A stretch of DNA of 64,000 nucleotides. Origin: Betaproteobacteria bacterium. GTDB taxonomy: Bacteria > Pseudomonadota > Gammaproteobacteria > Burkholderiales > SG8-41. The notes beneath the pieces are model-generated. The model saw only the letters and a program-made list of their open reading frames with translations. It ran no database searches and was not told the DNA's origin. The DNA is taken from contig JAKFYK010000017.1 of the NCBI GenBank assembly GCA_021730905.1, forward strand, positions 61,935 through 125,934, read 5' to 3'. Shown piece after piece: positions 56,821 to 63,916 of the stretch (the stretch's first letter is position 1; each line of letters begins with the position of its first letter). A program made the translations under genes and the position numbers.

Positions 56821-57603
56821 ATGGCAGACCTGCTGGAATCGATCGAAGACGGCGTAGCCGTCCTCACCCTGAATCGTCCCGATGCGCTGAACGCGCTGTC
56901 GATGGAAATTCGCAACGGGTTGCTCTCTGCCATGGCTCGCTACGCCGACGACAGCAATGTGCGCTGTATCGTCATCACCGGGGCAGGGCGCGCATTCTGC
57001 TCGGGTGGCGATGTCAAGGGCATGGGCGAGCACGCGGCGCGTGGCTATGAGGCGCGGGCGCGCGGCATCCAGTTCTCCAACACCATCCCAATGGCGATGC
57101 ACAAGCACCCCAAGGTCATCATCGGCATGATCAACGGCGTGGCCGCCGGCGCGGGCATGAGCCTGTCGCTGGCCTGCGACCTGCGCATCGCCAGCAAGTC
57201 GGCGCGCTTCACCACCGCATTCCTGAAGATGGGCCTCTCCGGCGACTGGGGCGGCACCTGGACGCTGACGCGCCTGGTGGGCACTGCCAAGGCGCGCGAA
57301 CTGTTCCTGCTGCCCGACATGGTTGGTGCGGAAGAAGCGCTGAAGATCGGCATCGTCAATCGCGTGGCGGAAGACGCCGATCTGCGTAGCGCCACGATGG
57401 AGATTGCGCGCCGCATTGCCGATATGCCGCCGGTCGCGGTGGCAGCCGTCAAGCGCAACCTGTTTGCCGCCGAGACTGAGAGCTTCGCGGTTACCTGCGA
57501 CCATGAAGCCTTCAACCAGGCGCGCTGCTCGCAGACCGAGGATCACCTCGAAGCGGTCGCCGCCTTCAAGGAAAAGCGCAAGCCGGTGTTCAAGGGACGG
57601 TAG
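56821..57603 (+). CDS. Enoyl-CoA hydratase/isomerase-family protein (PaaG-like)
   Basis: The 260-residue crotonase-fold protein keeps the oxyanion-hole segments FCSGGDVKGM (59-68) and NGVAAGAGMS. The two catalytic glutamates of true hydratases are not there: the first position is S115 and the second is F134. Instead D142 in GLSGDWGGTW matches the aspartate used by PaaG-type isomerases. It is therefore more likely an isomerase or a specialised hydrolase. Probably in one operon with the CoA-transferases. Confidence 0.85.
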   Translation: MADLLESIEDGVAVLTLNRPDALNALSMEIRNGLLSAMARYADDSNVRCIVITGAGRAFCSGGDVKGMGEHAARGYEARARGIQFSNTIPMAMHKHPKVIIGMINGVAAGAGMSLSLACDLRIASKSARFTTAFLKMGLSGDWGGTWTLTRLVGTAKARELFLLPDMVGAEEALKIGIVNRVAEDADLRSATMEIARRIADMPPVAVAAVKRNLFAAETESFAVTCDHEAFNQARCSQTEDHLEAVAAFKEKRKPVFKGR

Positions 57604-57665
57604 CGCTCGAAGCGTAGGTCAAGTGTGTTTGATTATGAGAAAGGTTCTAACCAAGGAGAACTGCC

Positions 57666-58283
57666 ATGACGAAACTGTACTGGGCGAGCGGCACCTGCGC
57701 GCTGGCATCCCACATCGCGCTCGAAGAAGCCGGCGCGAAATACGAAACCGTGAAACTCGATTTCTCGCAGGGCGATCAACGCAAGCCCGAATACCTGAAA
57801 GTGAATCCGAAAGGCCGCGTGCCCGCGCTGATTACCGAGCGCGGCATCATCACCGAAACCCCGGCGATCCTGGCGTGGATCGCGCAGACCTATCCGCAGG
57901 CGAAGCTGGCGCCCGCTGATCCGTTCGAGTTTGCGGCGGCGCAGGCTTTCAACAGCTATTTGTGTTCCACCGTGCATCCGGCGCACGCGCACGGGCGGCG
58001 CGGCGCGCGCTGGTCGGACGATGCCGCAGCGCAAGCTACGATGGCGGCGAAAGTGCCGCAGAACATGGCCGACTGCTACACCCTGATCGAGAACGACTAT
58101 CTGAAAGGCCCGTGGGTAATGGGGAATGCCTACAGCATCTGCGATCCGTATCTCTACACCATCAGCGGCTGGCTCGCGGGCGACAAGGTGGACATCGCGA
58201 AATTTCCCAAGGTGCACGATCACTTCAAGCGCATGAACGAACGCCCGGCGGTCAAAGCCGTGCTGGCGGGGCAAAAGGGATAG
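57666..58283 (+). CDS. Glutathione S-transferase (beta-class-like)
   Basis: The 205-residue protein has the thioredoxin-like domain starting MTKLYWASGTCALASHIALEE, where Cys11 sits at the position of the active cysteine of bacterial beta-class enzymes, and NPKGRVPALITE for glutathione backbone contacts. The helical C-terminal domain follows, with SICDPYLYTISGWL. AAGGAG precedes the ATG. Bacterial homologues help in aromatic or dehalogenation pathways. Confidence 0.9.
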   Translation: MTKLYWASGTCALASHIALEEAGAKYETVKLDFSQGDQRKPEYLKVNPKGRVPALITERGIITETPAILAWIAQTYPQAKLAPADPFEFAAAQAFNSYLCSTVHPAHAHGRRGARWSDDAAAQATMAAKVPQNMADCYTLIENDYLKGPWVMGNAYSICDPYLYTISGWLAGDKVDIAKFPKVHDHFKRMNERPAVKAVLAGQKG

Positions 58284-58321
58284 GCGGGCCGGATACGGCG
58301 GAACAGTCGGCCACATCGGTT

Positions 58322-58347
58322 CCGGGATGCGCAGCTACGCATCCCGG
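58322..58347. repeat. Perfect 10-bp hairpin between GST and esterase genes
   Basis: CCGGGATGCG and CGCATCCCGG flank a six-base loop (CAGCTA). No T run follows, so it is not a standard terminator. It may be an RNA-stabilising hairpin between cotranscribed genes, or a REP-like palindrome. Confidence 0.6.
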
Positions 58348-58384
58348 CTGAGAGAAGAGCCGTCTTAAAAAACCTGGAGAAATC

Positions 58385-59938
58385 ATGAACTACAGGATAT
58401 TCGCAATCGGGGTTTTGATGCTGATAGGTCTGCGTCACGCGCCCGTTGACGCCGCCGCGCCGTGCGGGGATTTGCAACGGCTGTCGCTGCGCGACGCAAG
58501 CGTGACGGGCGTGCAAAGTGTGGCAGCGGGCGCATACGCGCCCGAAGGTTTGCCTGCCGCGAGCGCGAAGCAAACGCGACAACTGCTGGAGCGGCTGCCC
58601 GCGTTTTGCCGTGTCATGGTTTCGGCGCGGCCAAGCAGCGACTCTGATATCCGGATTGAAATCTGGCTGCCGCTGTCGGGCTGGAACGGCAGGTTTCAGG
58701 CCGTCGGCGACGGCGGTCTCGCGGGCGTCATACCCGTGCCCGTGATGGCGGAGGCGCTGGCTGCAGGATACGCCACGTCCGGCACCGATACCGGCCACGT
58801 CGGCGGCAATGCCGACTTCATGCCCGGGCATCCCGAGAAGCTGCTGGATTTTGCGTACCGCTCGACACACGAAATGGCGGTGGCGGGCAAGGCCGTCATC
58901 GCAAGTTTCTACGGTAAACCGCCCGCGTGGTCTTACTACAACTCGTGCTCCGGCGGCGGACGCCACGGCATCACCAGCGCGCAACGCTACCCGGACGATT
59001 TTCAGGGCATCGTTGCCGGCGCGCCGTCATGGAATCAGGCGCGTCTGGATGCCGGCCGCATCGGCGTGAATCTGTTTGTCAATCGCGCGCCCGGCAGCCG
59101 CATACCCGACAGTAAATACCCGATGATTCACGCAGCGGTGATGCAGGCCTGCGATGCGCAGGACGGCGCAAAAGATGGCCTGATCGAAAACCCGCGCGCC
59201 TGCAAGTTTGATTACGCGTCACTGCTGTGCAAGGGCGACGATGGTCATTCGTGCCTGACCGCAGCGCAGGTTGAGTCTGCCAAGGTGATGACCTCGCCGT
59301 TTCGCGACAGCAAGACGGGCAGGGTGCTGCTGGAGCCGCATCTGCATCCGGGCAGCGAGTTATGGTGGGCGACGCTGGGCAGCCCCAAGCCGCTGCCCAA
59401 CTCGCTTGCACGCGTTCGTAACTTTCACCTCAAGAATACGACGTGGGAGTTTCGCCTCGACACCATCGCCGGCGACATCGAGCGCGCGGCCAAAATGGAT
59501 AACGGCCTGCTCGCCTCCGACAACTTCAATCTCAAGCCGTTTTTTGATCGTGGCGGCAAATTGCTGATGTGGCACGGCTGGGCCGATCCGCAAGTGCCCG
59601 CCGAAAACACCATTATCTATTACAACAATGTTGTATCGACGGTGGGCGAGGCAGCAAAAAACGCCATGACCTTGTTCATGATGCCGGGCGTGCTCCACTG
59701 CCGCGGAGGGCCCGGCCCCGACACCTTCGACAAAATGACTGCGATTACAAAATGGGTCGAGCAGGGAGAAAAGCCTGCGCGGATCATCGCGTCGCGCGTA
59801 AGCGGCGGAAAAGCGCCGCTTACGCGGCCGCTTTGCCCGTTTCCGCAGGTGGCAAAATACAAAAGCACCGGCGACATCAACGACGAAGCGAGTTTCGACT
59901 GCGTGATGGAGTCGGCAAGCACGCCTTCCTCCCGTTAA
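58385..59938 (+). CDS. Tannase/feruloyl-esterase family hydrolase (MHETase family)
   Basis: The 517-residue protein has a signal peptide (to about residue 24) and the full catalytic CS-D-HC set: C188-S189 in NSCSGGGRHG, D400 in HGWADPQVP, H437-C438 in VLHCRGG. The adjacent cysteines normally form a disulfide beside the triad. A calcium-binding loop DAQDGAKDG is at 256-264. The lid domain (about 220-370) sets the substrate among gallate, ferulate or terephthalate monoesters, which cannot be told here. Exported; it may release an aromatic acid taken up with help of the neighbouring Bug receptors. Confidence 0.88.
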   Translation: MNYRIFAIGVLMLIGLRHAPVDAAAPCGDLQRLSLRDASVTGVQSVAAGAYAPEGLPAASAKQTRQLLERLPAFCRVMVSARPSSDSDIRIEIWLPLSGWNGRFQAVGDGGLAGVIPVPVMAEALAAGYATSGTDTGHVGGNADFMPGHPEKLLDFAYRSTHEMAVAGKAVIASFYGKPPAWSYYNSCSGGGRHGITSAQRYPDDFQGIVAGAPSWNQARLDAGRIGVNLFVNRAPGSRIPDSKYPMIHAAVMQACDAQDGAKDGLIENPRACKFDYASLLCKGDDGHSCLTAAQVESAKVMTSPFRDSKTGRVLLEPHLHPGSELWWATLGSPKPLPNSLARVRNFHLKNTTWEFRLDTIAGDIERAAKMDNGLLASDNFNLKPFFDRGGKLLMWHGWADPQVPAENTIIYYNNVVSTVGEAAKNAMTLFMMPGVLHCRGGPGPDTFDKMTAITKWVEQGEKPARIIASRVSGGKAPLTRPLCPFPQVAKYKSTGDINDEASFDCVMESASTPSSR

Positions 59939-59939
59939 A

Positions 59940-60103
59940 TCCGGACAGCAGTCGCGGGCCCCTGTAGCGCGGCAGGACGTCGTTGTTGCCACCGGACGGC
60001 ACCTGCACCACAGGCGTATCGGCCTCACAGGAAACACCTGCGCCTTGGTATCGCAACAGATAGAACAAATAGTCAATAAAAACAAATACTTATAAACACT
60101 CAC
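59940..60103 (-). pseudogene. Relic of a Bug receptor gene (N-terminal piece only)
   Basis: On the minus strand, just past the esterase stop, a frame from about 60103 reads a signal peptide (YKYLFLLTICSICCDTKAQ) followed by VFPVRPIRL, the usual Bug mature start. One missing base later the next frame continues VVQVPSGGNNDVLPR and GPRLLSGF, the Bug ligand loop, then ends at the esterase gene. Only about 45 codons remain. The AT-rich motif copy 8 lies within the signal-peptide part. The rest of the 59939-60357 stretch, up to the cupin start, shows nothing else I can name. Confidence 0.6.
60073..60093 (-). repeat. AT-rich 21-bp motif, copy 8
   Basis: It fits the consensus at all 21 positions and differs from copies 6 and 7 at a single base (C for G, plus strand). 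It overlaps the Bug relic and lies 10 bases after a second partial unit (GAACAAATAG). Confidence 0.65.
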
Positions 60104-60357
60104 TTGGGTTCGGATTTGCGGCGCTATTCCTCGCGAGCTGCCCGCGCGTATGCAGCAGTGGCAGTGTGCAATTGCAGGCACAACTTGGTCACGGCACTTT
60201 TAAGTTGGTTGCTCTTGCAACCCACTGGCATAAGCGTAAGGAAACATCGACTCAGATAGACTATATTTTCGGCGTCTGCGCATCAGCAGTTCGCCACTGG
60301 CACTATGAAACAGGCTCTAAAGACCCAACGCAATCCAACCGTGAAAAGGAGTTTCAG

Positions 60358-60819
60358 ATGAAAAAAATCATCGCAGGAGCATTCACAATGACGCTGGTTC
60401 TCGCCACATTTGCACCGCACGCCGCAGACATGAAAAAGAGCGGCAACACCATGCTGGTTCCCGCCAGCGATGTTAAGTGGAGCGATGTGCCCAATTTTCC
60501 GGGCGTAAAAATGGCGGTCCTTGATGGCGATCCCGCCAAGGGAGCGCATCATTCCATGCTCAAGTTCGCAGGCGGTTTCGCGGCACCCTTGCACCATCAT
60601 TCGTCCGACCATTCCGGGACGGTAGTCGCCGGTACGCTCGTGCTTACCGTTGACGGCAAAGAAAATAGACTTCCGGCAGGGTCGTACTTCTCATTCAAGG
60701 GCAAGGGAAAACATATGACCAAGTGCGAAGCCGGGACCGACTGCATACTTTCCATGGATGTTCGCGGCAAATGGGATGTAGTTCCGGAAAAAACAGAGCC
60801 CGCCGCCAAGAAGAAGTAG
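60358..60819 (+). CDS. Secreted cupin-fold protein
   Basis: The ATG at 60358 follows AAAAGGAG and gives 153 residues with a signal peptide (MKKIIAGAFTMTLVLATFA, ending near HAAD). A single cupin barrel follows, with histidines H79-H81 and H85 (PLHHHSSDHSG) and a later H119 as likely metal ligands, and LPAGSYFSFKGKGKH as the second cupin motif. It resembles DUF4437-type cupins. Two cysteines (C123, C129) could form a disulfide in the periplasm. Function unknown. Confidence 0.8.
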   Translation: MKKIIAGAFTMTLVLATFAPHAADMKKSGNTMLVPASDVKWSDVPNFPGVKMAVLDGDPAKGAHHSMLKFAGGFAAPLHHHSSDHSGTVVAGTLVLTVDGKENRLPAGSYFSFKGKGKHMTKCEAGTDCILSMDVRGKWDVVPEKTEPAAKKK

Positions 60820-60852
60820 TTGCTACGAAGTTATTTTGCCGCGAGGGCTTGA

Positions 60853-60916
60853 GGCTCGTTGTTAAACGTAACGTTGGCGCATCCGCTCAGATGGTCTGAA
60901 TTGTCCGCCGTCGGCC
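60853..60916 (+). repeat. 64-bp direct repeat, copy 1
   Basis: It matches 63811-63874 at 57 of 64 positions in the same orientation, with the shared core TAAACGTAACGTTGGC and ATGGTCTGAATTGTCCGC. It lies after the cupin gene and before the SDR gene end. Confidence 0.85.
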
Positions 60917-60986
60917 AGTTGCAACTCCAAGCCTTCTGATCTCGCGGTTCGATGTGGGATTGACGCCTCCCGCCCTGCCGAGCCGG

Positions 60987-61778
60987 CTAGTAATACGTGC
61001 CGGGCGTCGAGCCGCCGTCGACGGCTATGCTCTGGCCCGTGATCGCCGATGCATGCGGCGAGGCGAGGAAGAGCACCATCGGCGCGATATCCTTCGGCTC
61101 GATCAAGCGGCCTATGGGGAACTGCTTGACGAAGCTCTTCTCGGCTTCTGCCTCGCTCACGCCAAGTTGTTTCGCCCGCGCGGCAAGGCGCTTCGGATAG
61201 CGATCGGTCTTGGTGAACGGCGGATGCACGGTATTCGCCGTGATGCCCTGCGATGCGACCGTAAGGCTGAATTGCTTGACGAAGGCGATGATCGACGAAT
61301 TGCCGAGCGCGCTGGGCAGCGCGGTGGCGTTGGCAGTGCGCGCGGCGGTGCCGCCGATGCAGATGACGCGGCCGCGCCCTGATTTCCGCAGGTGCGGCAG
61401 TGCGGCGCGGCAGCAGCGCATGTAGGCGAGCGTCTTGCCCTGCAGGCGTTCCATCAGCCCGTCGTCGTCGAGCGTTTCGATATTGCCGCTCACTGCCGTC
61501 GATGCGTTGTTGACCAGTATGTCGAGTCCGCCGAAGGCATCGACCGCTGCCTGCACTGCGCCCGTACACCCCTCGGCGGTGAAAAGATCGACCGCAACGG
61601 CTTTTGCCTTGACGCCTTTTGCCGCGATCTTCGCTTCCGCCTCCGCGAGTGCCGCCTTGTCGCGGCCGCAGATGGCGACATTCGCACCTTCTTCCGCGAA
61701 TGCCAGTGCGATGCCGAGGCCCACGCCGCGGTTGCCGCCGGTGACCAGTACCGATTTGCCTTTCAGATCGAGATTCAT
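60987..61778 (-). CDS. SDR-family protein lacking catalytic Ser and Tyr (2)
   Basis: The ATG at 61778 follows AGGAG and gives 263 residues; the frame runs 43 codons further upstream without similarity. TGGNRGVG (13-20) is the cofactor loop and NNAS (90-93) the second motif. The active-site Ser region reads ICIGGT and residue 164, four before K168, is Ile; no Tyr lies between 120 and 200. The C-terminal half (GVSEAEAEKSF, PIGRLIEPKDIAPM) matches the SDR at 42537, so they form one subfamily. Confidence 0.8.
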   Translation of the reverse strand: MNLDLKGKSVLVTGGNRGVGLGIALAFAEEGANVAICGRDKAALAEAEAKIAAKGVKAKAVAVDLFTAEGCTGAVQAAVDAFGGLDILVNNASTAVSGNIETLDDDGLMERLQGKTLAYMRCCRAALPHLRKSGRGRVICIGGTAARTANATALPSALGNSSIIAFVKQFSLTVASQGITANTVHPPFTKTDRYPKRLAARAKQLGVSEAEAEKSFVKQFPIGRLIEPKDIAPMVLFLASPHASAITGQSIAVDGGSTPGTYY

Positions 61779-61818
61779 GTTACGTACTCTCCTGTTGTTG
61801 TTTCCGTCCTTGGTTGTT

Positions 61819-62610
61819 CTACTCAAACCCGTACACTTTGCGCGCGGCCAGTATGTCCTGCCTGGTCGCGATGAATCGAGGCCCCCTGCTGGCCTTGGGG
61901 ATTCCAAGTCGCCTGAAATCCACCTGCATTTCGGCTGTCTTGATCAGCGCCGCGTGCGTGTCCAGAACGGGCACGCCGTCGACATGCTTTATATCGTGTT
62001 CCTGCAGGAAAATGCTGGTCGCGGCGAAATCCGTGATCAGCATTTCCGCGCCCTGGTCGATTGCCACTCGTGCGGCGGTCTTGAATTCATCGATGAACGG
62101 CTGGGGATTTTTTTCGAACAGCGTGAGCAAATCCGTCATGGTGTAGCCCAGATGACCCATATGCGCCCCCGGCAGACAAAGGTGCCCCATGCCGTAGCGT
62201 TCGACGATGGCCCGGGTGGTGAAGACCGACCATTCATCGTAGGCAATGACGGCCCACTTGCGCGCGACCAAGCTGGCAAAGTGGTACGAAGCCTCGCCGG
62301 CAAATACCACCGGAATATCCACTGCCTCGCGCAGCTCAGAATGACCCAGATCGCGCAGGCCCGCGAGGACGAATGCATCAAACCCATCGCGCTCTGCCTG
62401 TATCGCGTTCTCGATGACCTGCCCGATGTGCATGTACTGGACGTAGTCAGAGAAAATCATTTTCGGCCCGCGCATCTCCACTGCCGCGACGTGAATCTCG
62501 GTGTCCGGGCGCGCCACGCGCGCAAGGTGCCTGTGGCACTGCTCATCGAAATAGCGCCACTTTGCATCAACCGTGGAACTGGGGCTGAAGGTTTGAAACC
62601 AGATTTTCAT
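61819..62610 (-). CDS. Asp/Glu racemase-superfamily protein without catalytic cysteines
   Basis: The 263-residue protein has the two-domain fold of the Asp/Glu/hydantoin racemase group (MKIWFQTFSPSSTV, then GFDAFVLAGLRDLGHSELRE and VDIPVVFAGEASYHFA). The positions of the two catalytic cysteines hold small or hydrophobic residues (VLAGLRD; LITDFAATS). The remaining cysteines (DEQC, HLCLP) are elsewhere. It may be a decarboxylase, isomerase or binding protein. It is 40 bases upstream of SDR2, probably cotranscribed. Confidence 0.75.
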   Translation of the reverse strand: MKIWFQTFSPSSTVDAKWRYFDEQCHRHLARVARPDTEIHVAAVEMRGPKMIFSDYVQYMHIGQVIENAIQAERDGFDAFVLAGLRDLGHSELREAVDIPVVFAGEASYHFASLVARKWAVIAYDEWSVFTTRAIVERYGMGHLCLPGAHMGHLGYTMTDLLTLFEKNPQPFIDEFKTAARVAIDQGAEMLITDFAATSIFLQEHDIKHVDGVPVLDTHAALIKTAEMQVDFRRLGIPKASRGPRFIATRQDILAARKVYGFE

Positions 62611-62770
62611 CTTATTTATCTCCGTTGGGCTCGACAGACAGACCGTTTTTATTGAAATTTTTGGAGAGGCCGACCGATATTGCTGGCTAGAGTAACATCG
62701 CGGTTTGCTGATCTACAAGCTGCGCAGTGTGGAATCACTTTGATGAAAATGTCCGTTTCGGGAATTTGAT

Positions 62771-63742
62771 ATGCCTTCATTGCTTCGTGCGTTTGCTGCA
62801 TTTTCCGTGGCGTCGATGTCCGCCGGCGTGGCAGCGCAGGATTACCCGGTACGCCCCATCCGCATCGTTGTCGCGCAGGCGCCGGCCTCCGGCCCCGATC
62901 TCACGGCACGCGCCATCGCGCAAAAACTCACTGAGTCGTGGGGCCAGCAAGTCGTCGTTGAAAATCGCGCCGGCGCCAACGGCATTATCGGCGGAGATCT
63001 GGTGGCGAAATCCAAGCCTGATGGCTATACCATGCTGCTGGGCGTGGGCAGCGCGATCGTGATCAATCCATTCGTTTACAAAAATCTGCCGTTTGATCCG
63101 CTGCGCGACCTGGCGCCGGTTACACAAATTTTTGCCAACACCTTCGGGCTGATCGTCACGCCCACGTTACCGGTTGCCTCGGTCAAAGAACTGGTAACGC
63201 TGGCGAAAGCGCGTCCAAATCAACTGACCTACGGTTCCGCCGGGCTTGGCAATACCACCCATCTCGGCGCGGAATTGTTCGCGGCGGCCAGCGGTGTCAA
63301 ATTGCTGCACGTTCCCTACAAAGGCACGACGCCGGCGCAGACCGATCTGATGAGCGGGCACATCTCGCTGATGTTCGTCACCACGCAAGGCGTGGCACCA
63401 CACATCGCCAGCGGCAAGATACGCATACTGGCGACGTGCGGCACCAAGCGCTCGGCGGCATTTCCAGCAGTGCCTACGCTGGTAGAGTCCGGCTATCCGG
63501 GCGTCGCGTTCGCCGGCTGGAATGGTTTGCTGGCGCCATCTGGAACGCCTGCGGAAATCATCAACAAGGTGTCGAGGGAAGTAGGGCGCCATCTCGCCGT
63601 GCCGGAATACCGTGAGCGCATGGCCAGCCTTGGCGCGGATCCCTCACCGAATACGCCCGAGGCGTTTGCATCCCTGATCAAGGTGGAAGCGCAGATGTGG
63701 TCCAGGCTGATACGCACCCTCGGATTGGAGCACAGCCAGTAA
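62771..63742 (+). CDS. Bug-family periplasmic solute receptor (10)
   Basis: 323 residues with a signal peptide (MPSLLRAFAAFSVASMSAG, cleavage near VAAQ) and mature start DYPVRPIRIVVAQ. The first ligand loop APASGPDL lacks the PPGG form, as in the receptor at 28332. KPDGYTMLLG, LTYGSAGLGNTTH and HVPYKGT are regular. It is divergent from the racemase-like gene with 160 bases between; no clear promoter boxes. The ribosome site is weak. Confidence 0.9.
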   Translation: MPSLLRAFAAFSVASMSAGVAAQDYPVRPIRIVVAQAPASGPDLTARAIAQKLTESWGQQVVVENRAGANGIIGGDLVAKSKPDGYTMLLGVGSAIVINPFVYKNLPFDPLRDLAPVTQIFANTFGLIVTPTLPVASVKELVTLAKARPNQLTYGSAGLGNTTHLGAELFAAASGVKLLHVPYKGTTPAQTDLMSGHISLMFVTTQGVAPHIASGKIRILATCGTKRSAAFPAVPTLVESGYPGVAFAGWNGLLAPSGTPAEIINKVSREVGRHLAVPEYRERMASLGADPSPNTPEAFASLIKVEAQMWSRLIRTLGLEHSQ

Positions 63743-63810
63743 GCCGCAAGCTGAAATGCGTTGTAACACGCTTGCCATACCGCCAACTACCGCACAATCA
63801 ATTGCAGCGC

Positions 63811-63874
63811 GGTTCGTTGCTAAACGTAACGTTGGCTCATCCGCTCGGATGGTCTGAATTGTCCGCTATCGACC
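63811..63874 (+). repeat. 64-bp direct repeat, copy 2
   Basis: Same orientation as copy 1 at 60853. It contains a perfect hairpin CATCCGCTCGGATG. The DNA after it (GAGGCCGTGTGAAAAC) has the look of a mobile-element end, but no transposase is in the window. Confidence 0.85.
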
Positions 63875-63916
63875 GAGGCCGTGTGAAAACTGAAATTCAG
63901 CGTGCTTGAATTTAGT

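Noticed and set aside
1614..58345. GGGATGCG as a dispersed repeat family
   Set aside because: The 8-mer also occurs inside ordinary coding sequence (for example near 30826 and 48354), so its presence in several spacers is not significant by itself.
59360..60181. Long minus-strand frame across the esterase 3' end
   Set aside because: Most of it is antisense to the clearly real esterase. Only the 59940-60103 part has meaning, as a Bug relic.
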